Shown here piece after piece: positions 15,817-24,843 of a stretch of 64,000 nucleotides of DNA; positions within the stretch are counted from its first letter, which is position 1; each line of letters opens with the position of its first letter. The notes below the pieces were generated by a model. It ran no database searches. It was not told where the DNA came from and worked only from the letters and a program-made list of their open reading frames with translations. Position numbers and translations under genes: made by a program. This DNA comes from Palleronia pontilimi. GTDB taxonomy: Bacteria > Pseudomonadota > Alphaproteobacteria > Rhodobacterales > Rhodobacteraceae. The DNA lies in contig NZ_JAEKPD010000005.1 in NCBI RefSeq assembly GCF_016412875.1, positions 1 through 64,000 of the forward strand, read 5' to 3'.

Positions 15817-17490
15817 ATGGCTGACGCAGCCGTCCACGGCCACGACGGACACGACGAGCGGGGCTTCTTCACCCGCTGGTTCATGTCCACCAATCACAAA
15901 GACATCGGTATTCTGTACCTGTTCACGGCTGGTCTGACCGGCTTCATCTCGGTGGCCTTCACGGTCTACATGCGGATGGAGCTGATGAGCCCCGGCGTGC
16001 AGTACATGTGCATGGAAGGCGCGCGCCTGCTTCCCGCCGCCATCGAGAATTGCACACCCAACGGCCACTTGTGGAACGTGATGATCACGGCGCACGGCAT
16101 CCTGATGATGTTCTTCGTCGTCATCCCGGCATTGTTCGGCGGCTTCGGCAACTACCTGATGCCGCTTCAGATCGGCGCGCCCGACATGGCGTTCCCGCGC
16201 CTCAATAACCTCAGCTACTGGCTGTTCGTCGCAGGCTCGACCCTGGCGATCTGCTCGGTCTTCGCGCCGGGCGGCAACGGCCAGCCTGGATCGGGCATCG
16301 GCTGGGTGCTCTATCCTCCGCTGTCGACCACCGAAGGTGGCTATTCCACCGACCTTGCGATCTTCGCCGTCCACGTCTCGGGCGCCTCGTCGATCCTGGG
16401 TGCGATCAACATGATCACGACCTTCCTGAACATGCGTGCCCCCGGCATGACCCTGTTCAAGGTGCCGCTTTTCTCGTGGTCGATCTTCGTGACCGCATGG
16501 CTGATCCTGCTGTCGCTGCCCGTTCTGGCCGGCGCCATCACGATGCTGCTGACCGACCGCAACTTCGGGACGACCTTCTTCGATCCCGCCGGTGGCGGCG
16601 ATCCGGTCCTCTACCAGCACATCCTGTGGTTCTTCGGACACCCGGAAGTGTACATCGTGATCCTGCCGGGCTTCGGCATCATCAGCCACGTCATCAGCAC
16701 CTTCAGCCGCAAGCCGATCTTCGGCTACCTGCCGATGGTCTGGGCGCTGATCGCCATCGGCGTGCTGGGCTTCGTCGTCTGGGCGCACCACATGTACACG
16801 GTGGGCATGTCGCTGACGCAGCAGTCCTACTTCATGCTGGCGACCATGGTGATCGCGGTGCCCACGGGCATCAAGATCTTCTCGTGGATCGCGACCATGT
16901 GGGGCGGCTCGGTGCAACTGAAGGCCCCGATGCTGTGGGCGTTCGGCTTCCTGGTGCTGTTCACCGCCGGTGGCGTCACCGGCATCGTGCTGAGCCAGGC
17001 CGCCGTGGACCGCGTCTATCACGACACCTACTACGTCGTGGCGCACTTCCACTATGTCATGAGCCTTGGGGCCGTGTTCGCCATCTTCGCGGGCATCTAC
17101 TTCTACTTCCCCAAGTTCACCGGCAAGATGATCCCCGAATGGATCGGCCACACCCACTTCTGGGCGATGTTCATTGGCTCGAACCTGACCTTCTTCCCCC
17201 AGCACTTCCTGGGTCGTCAGGGCATGCCGCGCCGCTACATCGACTATCCCGAAGCGTTCTCGCTGTGGCATTCGGTGTCGTCCTGGGGCGCGTTCCTGAG
17301 CTTCGCGTCGTTCCTGTTCTTCATCGGTGCCGTTTTCTGGGTGCTGATCAAGGTGCCGCGCACCGTGGGTGCCAACCCGTGGAACGAGCATGCGGACACG
17401 CTGGAATGGACCCTGCCCAGCCCGCCGCCCGAGCACACGTTCGAAATCCTGCCCAAGCAGGAAGAATGGGACCGCCCGGCGGTGCACTGA
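15817..17490 (+). CDS. ctaD: Cytochrome c oxidase (aa3) subunit I
   Basis: This is the catalytic subunit of the proton-pumping aa3 oxidase in the inner membrane, 557 residues with 12 membrane helices. Visible ligands include the haem a His in [10 protein letters not shown], the CuB His and cross-linked Tyr with the proton-pathway Glu in GHPEVY, the HH pair in VWAHHMY, and the two haem His in VAHFHYVMS. The D-channel Asp in GAPDMAFPR and the K-channel Lys in PTGIKIFSW are present. The ATG at 15817 has GAGGAGG seven bases upstream; the frame open further upstream is a shadow of the DegT gene. Subunits II, III and assembly genes are elsewhere. Confidence 0.98.
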   Translation: MADAAVHGHDGHDERGFFTRWFMSTNHKDIGILYLFTAGLTGFISVAFTVYMRMELMSPGVQYMCMEGARLLPAAIENCTPNGHLWNVMITAHGILMMFFVVIPALFGGFGNYLMPLQIGAPDMAFPRLNNLSYWLFVAGSTLAICSVFAPGGNGQPGSGIGWVLYPPLSTTEGGYSTDLAIFAVHVSGASSILGAINMITTFLNMRAPGMTLFKVPLFSWSIFVTAWLILLSLPVLAGAITMLLTDRNFGTTFFDPAGGGDPVLYQHILWFFGHPEVYIVILPGFGIISHVISTFSRKPIFGYLPMVWALIAIGVLGFVVWAHHMYTVGMSLTQQSYFMLATMVIAVPTGIKIFSWIATMWGGSVQLKAPMLWAFGFLVLFTAGGVTGIVLSQAAVDRVYHDTYYVVAHFHYVMSLGAVFAIFAGIYFYFPKFTGKMIPEWIGHTHFWAMFIGSNLTFFPQHFLGRQGMPRRYIDYPEAFSLWHSVSSWGAFLSFASFLFFIGAVFWVLIKVPRTVGANPWNEHADTLEWTLPSPPPEHTFEILPKQEEWDRPAVH

Positions 17491-17494
17491 TCCC

Positions 17495-18025
17495 ATGCCG
17501 ATCGAGTGGATGAATTCCGAGACGGCCCCGGCATCGCCCGGGGCCTTTTCGTTCCAAGCCGGGGACGGCCCCCGCGCGCGCATCTCCCTGCGCCCGCACC
17601 GATCCCTGCCACGCAGCGGTTTCGCGGCCTTCATGCTGTTCACTTTCGCGATGATCCTGCTGCCGCTGCTAGGCGTGCTGGGCACGCCGGTGCTGTGGGG
17701 GCTGCTTCCCTTCCTGATGCTGGCGATCTGGGGGCTCTATGCCGCGATCCAGCGCAGCTATCGCGATGGCGAGACGCGCGAGGAACTGGCGCTCTGGTCC
17801 GACCACCTAGAGCTCGTGCGCTCGGATGCCGGTCGACCCACCCGCAGGTGGGAGGCGAACCCCTTCTGGGTCAAGCTGAACCTGATTAAGAAATCCGGCC
17901 CCGTGCCCTACTACTTGACCCTGTCCGGCGCGGGCCGCGAGGTCGAGCTGGGCGCCTTTCTCAGCGCCGAGGAGCGGCAGGAGCTCTACGACGACCTGAC
18001 GCGACTTCTGGGGCGGAACGTCTAG
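17495..18025 (+). CDS. DUF2244 family membrane protein
   Basis: The 176-residue product begins MPIEW and has the DUF2244 pattern: RPHRSLPRSGF, two membrane helices (about 45-90), the motif RSYRDGETREELALW and a C-terminal domain with RRWEANPFWVKL and LGAFLSAEERQELYDDL. The function is unknown. It begins 4 bp after the ctaD stop, as if co-transcribed, but its first codons contain a terminator-like hairpin. The family N-terminus argues for the start given here rather than one downstream of the hairpin. Confidence 0.87.
   Translation: MPIEWMNSETAPASPGAFSFQAGDGPRARISLRPHRSLPRSGFAAFMLFTFAMILLPLLGVLGTPVLWGLLPFLMLAIWGLYAAIQRSYRDGETREELALWSDHLELVRSDAGRPTRRWEANPFWVKLNLIKKSGPVPYYLTLSGAGREVELGAFLSAEERQELYDDLTRLLGRNV
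17524..17549 (+). terminator. Terminator-like hairpin after ctaD, inside the next ORF
   Basis: A perfect 8-bp stem GGCCCCGG/CCGGGGCC with a 6-nt loop is followed by four T. It lies 34 bp after the ctaD stop and within codons 10-19 of the DUF2244 gene. The same stem follows ilvC at 28129, so it is likely functional, at least as an attenuator. Confidence 0.65.
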
Positions 18026-18071
18026 CGTTCGCGTGGGGCGGAATGAAGTAAATCGAGGGATTCGATAGCCA

Positions 18072-18512
18072 ATGAACGACTTCGATCGATTGAATCCGTT
18101 AACCATGGATCGCGCACGAGGTTTCCTGAGTTTGGCCAAGCGCAGTGACGGGTCAGTAAGCGAAGGTATCCCGGCAGTAATACTTGCCGCATTTGCGTGC
18201 GAAATTTCGCTAAAGGGCCTCGGAGCGGGAGAAGGGCACGACTTGTTGAACCTCTTCCACGATCTTTCAGACGCCCGTCAGCATTGGCTTTGTGACCGTT
18301 ACGCCCAAGAGGTCAAGGGCAACCTAGAAGCCGACCTGGAGAAGTGTAGAAATCTCTTTGTCGATTTGCGATACATCCACGAAAAGAACAGTTTTTCTGG
18401 CGATACTGGAATTTGCTACACGTTGGCGAATTTCCTGATTGCCGCCGGACACGTGGCAATCGAAGCACGCGCCGATCGGCAATTCATCTCACTCGAATGG
18501 ACGTCTCGCTAA
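18072..18512 (+). CDS. HEPN-like helical protein, unknown function
   Basis: A 146-residue, mostly helical protein. The pattern SEGIPAVILAAFACEISLKGL, then GHDLLNLFHDLSDA, then a segment ending LRYIHE and a long hydrophobic helix GICYTLANFLIAAGHVAIEA resembles HEPN-type domains. The canonical HEPN Rx4-6H RNase motif is not clear: the histidine in RYIHE is preceded by Arg at the wrong spacing, so catalysis is doubtful. Composition is AT-richer than the flanking genes, and no partner toxin/antitoxin or nucleotidyltransferase gene is adjacent. Its stop overlaps the convergent YqeY-like gene by 4 bp. Confidence 0.6.
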   Translation: MNDFDRLNPLTMDRARGFLSLAKRSDGSVSEGIPAVILAAFACEISLKGLGAGEGHDLLNLFHDLSDARQHWLCDRYAQEVKGNLEADLEKCRNLFVDLRYIHEKNSFSGDTGICYTLANFLIAAGHVAIEARADRQFISLEWTSR

Positions 18513-18970
18513 CTCAGGCGCTTCTTCACCATCGGGCCCACAAGGCCGAAATCCATCTGGCCGGTATACTTGCCCTTCAGAACGCCGATCACCTTGCCCA
18601 TGTCGCGGATCGACGTGGCCTCGGTCTCGGCGATGGCGTCGTCTATGGCCGTCTCGACCTCCGCGTCGCTCAGCTTGCGGGGCAGGAATTCCTCGATCAC
18701 CTCGATCTCGGCGCGTTCGGCGTCGGCCAGTTCAAGCCGCCCGCCTTCTTCGTAGGCGCGCACGCTTTCCTGGCGTTGTTTCACCATGCGTCCCAGGATC
18801 TGCATCAGCTCGGCATCGCTGGCCGCACCCGGGCTGTCGTCGCTGCCGCGCGCCGCGATATCGCGGTCCTTGAAGGCGGCGTTGATCAGGCGCAGCGTGC
18901 TCAGCCGATCGGTCTGCTTTTCCTTCATCGCCGTTTTCAAGGCGGCGTTGATGCGGTCGCGAATATCCAT
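18509..18970 (-). CDS. GatB/YqeY domain protein
   Basis: A 153-residue YqeY-family protein: an N-terminal helical part MDIRDRINAALKTAMKEKQ with STLRLINAA, and a C-terminal tRNA-binding-like helical domain with EIEVIEEFLPRKLSDAEVE, MGKVIGVLKGKYTGQMD. Free-standing YqeY is related to the tail domain of GatB but is not an amidotransferase; a role in tRNA quality is suspected. AGGTGAC precedes the start. It is divergent from carA, the usual neighbour in Rhodobacterales. The very long frame continuing antisense to carA is not real. Confidence 0.92.
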   Translation of the reverse strand: MDIRDRINAALKTAMKEKQTDRLSTLRLINAAFKDRDIAARGSDDSPGAASDAELMQILGRMVKQRQESVRAYEEGGRLELADAERAEIEVIEEFLPRKLSDAEVETAIDDAIAETEATSIRDMGKVIGVLKGKYTGQMDFGLVGPMVKKRLS

Positions 18971-19135
18971 CGTGTCACCTTGTGCTTGGGACCAGATCCG
19001 AGGCGCAAGGAGTATCCTAGTCCAGCCTGCGCCACAACCAAGCCCGGCCGCCGCGATCGCGCCTTGACCGCTCGCGCCCGCCTCCATAGAACACCGAAGA
19101 TTTGCGCCCTGCCCCCTGCCAATCAGGAGTGTCCG

Positions 19136-20284
19136 ATGCCCCGTCCCAAGCCCACCGCCTGTCTTGCGCTCGCCGATGGCACCATCTTTCAAGGCGTCGG
19201 GTTCGGAGCAACCGGCGACACTACGGCCGAGCTGTGCTTCAACACCGCCATGACCGGCTACCAGGAGATCATGACCGACCCGTCCTACGCCGGCCAGATC
19301 GTGACCTTCACCTTCCCCCATATCGGCAATACCGGCACCACGCCCGAAGATGACGAGGCGCGCGAGCCCTTCGCCGCCGGCATGGTCGTGAAGTGGGATC
19401 CGACCCAGCCCAGCAACTGGCGCGCGACGGGGACGCTGCAGGACTGGCTGCGCAAGAACGGGCGGATCGGCATCGGCGGCGTCGATACCCGCCGCCTGAC
19501 CCGCGCCATTCGCCAGCAGGGTGCGCCGCACGTGGCGCTGGCCCATGATCCCGATGGCAATTTCGATATCGGGGCGCTGGTCGCGCGGGCCCGCGCGTTC
19601 AAGGGGCTCGAGGGGCTGGATCTTGCGAAGGACGTGACCTGCGCGCAATCCTACCGCTGGGACGAAATGCGGTGGGCCTGGCCCGACGGCTATCCCACGC
19701 GCGAGGGCAAGGGGCACAAGGTCGTCGCCATCGACTACGGCGCGAAACGCAACATCCTGCGCTGCCTGGCCTCGGCGGGCTGCGATGTGACAGTCCTGCC
19801 CGCCTCGGCCACGGCCGAGGACGTGCTGGCGCAGAACCCCGATGGTCTGTTCCTGTCCAACGGCCCCGGCGATCCGGCGGCCACGGGGGTCTATGCCGTG
19901 CCGATGATCCAGCAAGTTCTGGAAAAAAGCGACATGCCCGTCTTCGGCATCTGCCTGGGCCACCAGCTTCTGGCGCTGGCGCTGGGGGCGCGCACCGTGA
20001 AGATGAACCACGGCCACCACGGCGCGAACCACCCGGTGAAGGACCATGAGACCGGCAAGGTCGAGATCACGTCGATGAACCACGGCTTCACCGTCGACAG
20101 CCAGACCCTGCCCGCGGGGGTGGTCGAGACGCACACGTCGCTCTTCGACGGGTCCAATTGCGGGATCAGGATGGCCGACCGCCCCGTCTGGTCGGTCCAG
20201 CACCACCCCGAGGCCAGCCCGGGCCCGCAGGACAGCTATTACCTGTTCGAGCGATTCTCGAAAGCCATGGCCGCGCGCAGCTGA
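19136..20284 (+). CDS. carA: Carbamoyl-phosphate synthase small subunit
   Basis: CarA is the glutamine amidotransferase subunit that supplies ammonia to CarB for carbamoyl phosphate, used in arginine and pyrimidine synthesis. The N-terminal small-subunit domain (ELCFNTAMTGYQEI) precedes the class I GATase domain with the nucleophile in GICLGHQLL and the catalytic His-Pro-Glu in VQHHPEASPGP. Length is 382 residues. AGGAG lies six bases before the ATG. carB is not in the window. carA is divergent from the YqeY-like gene. Confidence 0.97.
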   Translation: MPRPKPTACLALADGTIFQGVGFGATGDTTAELCFNTAMTGYQEIMTDPSYAGQIVTFTFPHIGNTGTTPEDDEAREPFAAGMVVKWDPTQPSNWRATGTLQDWLRKNGRIGIGGVDTRRLTRAIRQQGAPHVALAHDPDGNFDIGALVARARAFKGLEGLDLAKDVTCAQSYRWDEMRWAWPDGYPTREGKGHKVVAIDYGAKRNILRCLASAGCDVTVLPASATAEDVLAQNPDGLFLSNGPGDPAATGVYAVPMIQQVLEKSDMPVFGICLGHQLLALALGARTVKMNHGHHGANHPVKDHETGKVEITSMNHGFTVDSQTLPAGVVETHTSLFDGSNCGIRMADRPVWSVQHHPEASPGPQDSYYLFERFSKAMAARS

Positions 20285-20288
20285 ATTC

Positions 20289-20303
20289 TTAACACATCGT
20301 TAA
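20289..20303 (+). promoter_or_regulatory. CtrA-type binding box upstream of the glycosyltransferase
   Basis: The sequence TTAA-CACATCG-TTAA, continuing ACCA, is a full TTAA-N7-TTAA CtrA box with two TTAAC half-sites. It lies just after the carA stop and 51 bp before the glycosyltransferase start. No other full box was found in the window. Confidence 0.65.
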
Positions 20304-20354
20304 CCAATTTTCGGCACTGTATCCTGGGGGATTTCTTCGGGAAACAGGCTTCGG

Positions 20355-22256
20355 GTGCTGCATAAATCCATCTTTTCGTCGGTGCGGACCCTGCCTTCGG
20401 GCGGGATTGATCCGCGCGGGCGGAAGCTCGGCGCCATCCTGGTCGATGCCGGTCAACTCACCGACGAGCGTTTGGACTGGGCCATTAGGCGCCAACGGCG
20501 GCACCTGTGCAAAATTGGCGACATCCTTCTCAGGCATGGGCTGGTCAGCGAGCATGTGCTCTATTCCGCCCTCGCCCGCCAATATGATGCACTCTTCCTG
20601 CAAGCCGCCGATGCGATCGCTGCACCCGACCTGATCGACCGGATCGGGGTGGATCTCTGCGTGACGCACGGCATCCTTCCGCTTCGCAGGGCGGGGGGCC
20701 TGTGCCTTGTGGCGACCTGCGAGCCGCAGGCCTTCGAAGGTCTGCGCACCCTGCTCGAGCCGCTTCTGGGTCCCGTTGCGATGGTCGTGATGCCCCGCTC
20801 TGACCTGCGCGCCAAGCTTCAGGCCATGCGCCGCCATCGGCTGGTCGGTCAGGCCGAATGCCGTGTACCGCTGGCGACGTCCTGCCGGACTTTCGGAACG
20901 GGCCGGGGCGGTGCGGTGGCGCTGGCTCTGTTGGCCCTGGTCGCCGCCTTCGCTTGGGCAGCACCGGTGACCATTTTCGCCATTGCGGCAGCTCTGGCAT
21001 GCGCCCTTACGGTCACCAACACCGCCCTTCTGCTTTACGCGATGCACGTGCCGCGATCCCGTTCCGTCGAGGCGAACGCGACAGACACGCTTTCCATGGC
21101 GCGGCTGCCGCGCGTGTCGGTGCTGGTGCCGCTCTATCGCGAGCGCGAGATCGCCGACGCGCTGGTCGAGCGCTTGTCGCGGCTGAACTACCCGCGCGAA
21201 TTGCTCGAAATCTGCCTGGTGGTCGAGGATGACGACGTGATCACCCGTGACGCGCTGGATCGGTCCGACCTGCCGCTCTGGATGAACCAGATCGCCGTGC
21301 CCTATGGCACCCTGCGCACCAAGCCTCGGGCGATGAACTACGCGCTGGGCTTCTGTTCGGGCGACATCATCGGGATCTACGACGCCGAAGACGCGCCGCC
21401 CGCCGACCAGATCCTGCGGGTCGTCCACCAATTCGCGCGCTCCCATCAGGACGTCGGGTGCCTGCAGGGGCGGCTGAACTTCTACAACCCGCGCGCGTCC
21501 TGGTTGACGCGCTGTTTCAGCATCGATTACGCCGCCTGGTTCTTCCTGATCCTGCCCGCGATGCACCGGCTGGGCTGGCCCATTCCGCTTGGCGGCACCA
21601 CCGTGTTCTTCCGCCGCGCCGCGCTGGAAGACGTGGGCGGCTGGGACGCGCATAACGTGACCGAGGACGCCGATCTGGGCATCCGGCTGGCGCGGCGCGG
21701 CTATCGAACCGACCTGCTGCCCAGCCTGACGCTGGAAGAGGCGACGATCCACCCCCGCGCCTGGGTTCACCAACGCTCGCGGTGGCAGAAGGGCTACGCG
21801 ATCACCTACCTGGTGCACATGCGCCGCCCCTTCCAGCTGCTGCGTGAGTTGGGGCTATGGCGCTTCGCCGGGGTGCAGATCCTGTTTCTCGGATCGCTGG
21901 GCAGCACCGTGCTGGCGCCGGTCCTGTGGTCCTTTTGGCTGCTTTGCTTCGGGCTGCCGCACCCGTTATCGGGCGTTCTGGGTATCGCCCCTTCGATCAT
22001 CCTGATGGCGATCCTGTTTTCGTCGGCGCTGGTCGGCGCGGCCGCGCAGGCCCAAGCCTTGATGCGGTTGCGCCGTCCCGGGCTGATCCCCGCATTGCCG
22101 CTGATGCATCTCTATTACCCGCTGGCCACGGTGGCGCTGATGAAGGCGCTTTGGGAACTGATCCGTCGCCCGTTCTTCTGGGACAAGACCCAGCACGGCG
22201 TGTCGCAGCCTGATGTGCCGATCACAGAGCTGGATCCCGCCCCGAATCGTGCTTGA
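20355..22256 (+). CDS. Processive family 2 glycosyltransferase with N-terminal GspE/MshEN-like domain
   Basis: This 633-residue inner-membrane protein begins at a GTG. Residues about 15-155 resemble the type II secretion ATPase N-terminal (MshEN) domain: LGAILVDAGQLTDERLDWAI, then IGDILLRHGLVSEHVLYSALARQY. Some MshEN domains bind c-di-GMP. Two helices follow (about 185-230), then a GT-A domain with VSVLVPLYRE, the DxD-like YDAEDAP, TEDADLG and QRSRWQKG (the QxxRW motif of processive enzymes), and further helices. It probably polymerises and exports a beta-linked polysaccharide; the product is unknown. A CtrA box lies upstream. Its 3' end overlaps the convergent gntR-type gene by 35 bp. Confidence 0.9.
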   Translation: MLHKSIFSSVRTLPSGGIDPRGRKLGAILVDAGQLTDERLDWAIRRQRRHLCKIGDILLRHGLVSEHVLYSALARQYDALFLQAADAIAAPDLIDRIGVDLCVTHGILPLRRAGGLCLVATCEPQAFEGLRTLLEPLLGPVAMVVMPRSDLRAKLQAMRRHRLVGQAECRVPLATSCRTFGTGRGGAVALALLALVAAFAWAAPVTIFAIAAALACALTVTNTALLLYAMHVPRSRSVEANATDTLSMARLPRVSVLVPLYREREIADALVERLSRLNYPRELLEICLVVEDDDVITRDALDRSDLPLWMNQIAVPYGTLRTKPRAMNYALGFCSGDIIGIYDAEDAPPADQILRVVHQFARSHQDVGCLQGRLNFYNPRASWLTRCFSIDYAAWFFLILPAMHRLGWPIPLGGTTVFFRRAALEDVGGWDAHNVTEDADLGIRLARRGYRTDLLPSLTLEEATIHPRAWVHQRSRWQKGYAITYLVHMRRPFQLLRELGLWRFAGVQILFLGSLGSTVLAPVLWSFWLLCFGLPHPLSGVLGIAPSIILMAILFSSALVGAAAQAQALMRLRRPGLIPALPLMHLYYPLATVALMKALWELIRRPFFWDKTQHGVSQPDVPITELDPAPNRA

Positions 22257-22863
22257 GGCGCGTCTCGAACGCCTTCGAGATATGCGCCCTCAGCGCCTCG
22301 TAGGCCGCGTCGCCGTCCCCTGCCCCAATGGCGCTCACGATGCTTTCATGCTCGGCCAGCGCGTCTTCGCCGCGGCCTTCGACGGCCAGCGACGTGGTCG
22401 CCAGAAGCGCCATCGAGCGATGCACGAGGTCCAGCTGCTGCACCAGGTAGCGGTTGTGCGACGCCAGGTGGACCTGCTTGTGGAAGCGTCGGTTGGCACG
22501 GCTCAACGCGGCCGGGTCGTTCAGCAGCGCCCGGTCTTCCTCGACCATCTGGCGCAACACCCGCACTTCTTCCTCGCTGGCGTGCTTGGCGGCCAGCCGC
22601 GCGGCCAGCCCCTCGAGCTCGGCGCGGACCGCGTAAAGCTCGGCCAGCTGGTTGTGATCCAGCGACGCCACGATCAGGCTGCGCCCGTCCCGCGTCAGCA
22701 GCGACTGGGTTTCAAGCCGCTGAAGCGCCTCTCGGATGGGTGTGCGCGACACGCCGAACCGCTCGGCCAGCTCGTTTTCGACCAGCCGATCGCCCGGCTG
22801 GTAGGTCCCGTTGTCGATTGCATCGAGGATCAGCCCATAGGCATCCTGCGGCGCCGGTTTCAT
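22222..22863 (-). CDS. GntR family transcriptional regulator, FadR/FCD subclass
   Basis: The 213-residue protein has the GntR winged helix (residues 10-75; GDRLVENELAERFGVSRTPIREAL) and a helical FCD ligand-binding domain with its metal-site pattern (Asp/His in the segment RRFHKQVHLASHN and the later EHESIVSAI). FCD regulators usually sense small organic acids. The start at 22863 is preceded by GGGGGG. The target is unknown; it is divergent from the HAD nucleotidase gene 98 bp away, which could be controlled from the shared region. Confidence 0.93.
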   Translation of the reverse strand: MKPAPQDAYGLILDAIDNGTYQPGDRLVENELAERFGVSRTPIREALQRLETQSLLTRDGRSLIVASLDHNQLAELYAVRAELEGLAARLAAKHASEEEVRVLRQMVEEDRALLNDPAALSRANRRFHKQVHLASHNRYLVQQLDLVHRSMALLATTSLAVEGRGEDALAEHESIVSAIGAGDGDAAYEALRAHISKAFETRLKHDSGRDPAL

Positions 22864-22961
22864 GTCACATCCCCCCGTCCGTTTCACCCCGCCATAAACC
22901 ACAGCGAAACACGCTTTGGTATAGGATTGCGCACGCGGTGTGCCCGCGATAGGCCGTTTCC

Positions 22962-23603
22962 ATGTTGGACTTCGCGCATATCCGGACCTGGATCTTCGAT
23001 CTGGACAACACCTTGTATCCGCCAGAGGCGAACCTGTTCGCACAGATCGAAACCCGGATGACCGACTGGGTCATGCGCGTGACGGGCGTGGACCGGGCCC
23101 GCGCCGATCACTTGCGCAGCGATTACTGGGCGCGCTACGGAACTACGCTGGCAGGATTGATGGCCGAGCATGACGTGGATCCCGCGCCCTATCTGCACGA
23201 CGTCCACGACATCGATTTCGGTCATCTCGAGCGGGATGAAACGCTGGCCTCCCGCATCCACGCGCTGCCCGGCCGCCGCATCGTCTTTACCAATGGCTCG
23301 GCCCCCTACGCGCGCAACGTGCTGGCCGCGCGCGGCCTCGGGGCCGCGTTCGATGCCGTTTACGGCGTCGAACACGCGGATTTTCGCCCCAAGCCCGAGC
23401 GCGCCGCCTTCGATGCCGTGCTGGCCCGCGACGGGACCGATCCGACCAGCGCAGCCATGTTCGAGGACATGGCCCGCAACCTGATCGCGCCGCACGAGAT
23501 GGGGATGCGCACCGTTCACGTGGCCCCGGCGGCCGAGCCCGCGCCGCATATCCACCACCACACCGCCGATCTGTCGGACTTTCTGTCGCGGCTGGGGAAC
23601 TAG
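22962..23603 (+). CDS. HAD-type pyrimidine 5'-nucleotidase
   Basis: A 213-residue HAD phosphatase with motif I FDLDNTLYP (Asp nucleophile and Asp+2), motif II TNGSAPYA, motif III Lys in RPKPERAAF, and motif IV MFEDMARNL. The FDLDNTLYP start and the helical cap fit the SDT1/PHM8-like pyrimidine 5'-nucleotidase group that is widespread in alphaproteobacteria. It dephosphorylates nucleoside monophosphates in the cytoplasm; the exact substrate is inferred. The ribosome-binding site is weak. Confidence 0.9.
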   Translation: MLDFAHIRTWIFDLDNTLYPPEANLFAQIETRMTDWVMRVTGVDRARADHLRSDYWARYGTTLAGLMAEHDVDPAPYLHDVHDIDFGHLERDETLASRIHALPGRRIVFTNGSAPYARNVLAARGLGAAFDAVYGVEHADFRPKPERAAFDAVLARDGTDPTSAAMFEDMARNLIAPHEMGMRTVHVAPAAEPAPHIHHHTADLSDFLSRLGN

Positions 23604-23652
23604 CCCCACGAGCGGCCGGTTTCCTGATCCACACCAGCGGGGAACGAAAGCC

Positions 23653-24843
23653 ATGACCGACAGCACAGACATCTTCATTTCGGGCGCCGGGTTGGCGGGC
23701 ATGATCTTGGCCGCACGGCTGGCCAAGCGCGGCTTCAGCGTGGTGATCTGCGATCCCTCCACCCCGCCCGAGAACGCGGAAGCCGAAGGCTCGGACCTGC
23801 GCTCGACCGCGTATCTGGAGCCGTCCCGGAAGGTGATGGACGATGCGGGGATCTGGGAAACGCTGGCGCCCTACGCCACTGCGCTGAAAGCGCTACAGGT
23901 CATCGACACCCATGATTGGCCCCCGCGGGAACGGACGCGCCGCACCTTCCACCCCACGGACCTGGACCTGGACAGCTTCGGCCAGAACATCCCCAACTGG
24001 CGCGCGCACCTGGCGCTGATGGAGCATTTGCAGACCCGCGACAGCGTCGATCTGCGTCTGGGCGTGGGCTATGACAGCCACGTGGCCCGCGATGACGCGG
24101 TGACGGTCACGCTGACCGATGGCAGCACGATCCGCGCGCGACTTCTGATCGGGGCCGACGGGCGAAATTCGCCCGTGCGCGACGCGGCGGGGATCGACGT
24201 GAAGACCACGCGCTACGGCCAGAAGGCCTTCGCCTTCGCCGTCGGCCATGAAAAGCCGCATCACAACATATCAACCGAGATCTACAATTCGGGCGGCGCC
24301 TTCACCACCGTGCCGCTGGCCGATCACGACGGCGCCCCGGCCTCGGCCATCGTGTGGATGAACGACGCCAGCCGGTCCCGCGAGTTGTCGGAAATGGACG
24401 AAAGCGGGTTTCGCGAGGTTCTCAACGCGCGGTCCTGCAGCATCCTGGGCGACATGCACGCGGTATCGCCGATCCGCACCTGGCCGATCATCACGCAGAC
24501 GGCGAAGGCCCTGTCGGCCAAGCGCACCATCCTGATCGCCGAAGCCGCCCACGTGCTGCCGCCCATCGGCGCGCAAGGGCTGAACACGTCGATCGCCGAT
24601 ATCGCCGTGCTTTGCGACATGCTGGGCGACGATCCCGGCGCCGACGACACGCTGCAGCGCTATGCCAAGGATCGCGCCCGCGACATGAAACTGCGCTCGG
24701 GCGCCATCGACCTGTTCAACCGGGTCTGCCAGTCCGACAACGCGGTCGTGCAGGGGATGCGCAGCGCGGGGCTGATCGCGTTTCACGACTTCGCCCCGCT
24801 TCGCAAGCGCGTGATGCAGGCCGGGATGGGCAGCGCGGCCTAG
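23653..24843 (+). CDS. UbiH/UbiL-type FAD-dependent hydroxylase, ubiquinone pathway
   Basis: A 396-residue flavoprotein of the UbiH/COQ6 family, which hydroxylates the ring of ubiquinone precursors at the membrane. The N-terminal FAD motif is SGAGLAGMILAARLA, the middle motif is GADGRNSPVR, and the C-terminal FAD motif reads AEAAHVLPPIGAQGLN. The last motif normally begins GDAAH; here Glu replaces Asp. Which ring position it hydroxylates (UbiH, UbiF, UbiI or UbiL) cannot be told from sequence alone. It is co-directional with the nucleotidase, 49 bp on, and shares the palindromic CTAG stop with the convergent aminotransferase. Confidence 0.9.
   Translation: MTDSTDIFISGAGLAGMILAARLAKRGFSVVICDPSTPPENAEAEGSDLRSTAYLEPSRKVMDDAGIWETLAPYATALKALQVIDTHDWPPRERTRRTFHPTDLDLDSFGQNIPNWRAHLALMEHLQTRDSVDLRLGVGYDSHVARDDAVTVTLTDGSTIRARLLIGADGRNSPVRDAAGIDVKTTRYGQKAFAFAVGHEKPHHNISTEIYNSGGAFTTVPLADHDGAPASAIVWMNDASRSRELSEMDESGFREVLNARSCSILGDMHAVSPIRTWPIITQTAKALSAKRTILIAEAAHVLPPIGAQGLNTSIADIAVLCDMLGDDPGADDTLQRYAKDRARDMKLRSGAIDLFNRVCQSDNAVVQGMRSAGLIAFHDFAPLRKRVMQAGMGSAA

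Noticed and set aside
18971-20206. Upstream extension of the YqeY-like frame antisense to carA
   Set aside because: carA is clear on the plus strand, and the YqeY family N-terminus begins at 18970 with its own binding site.
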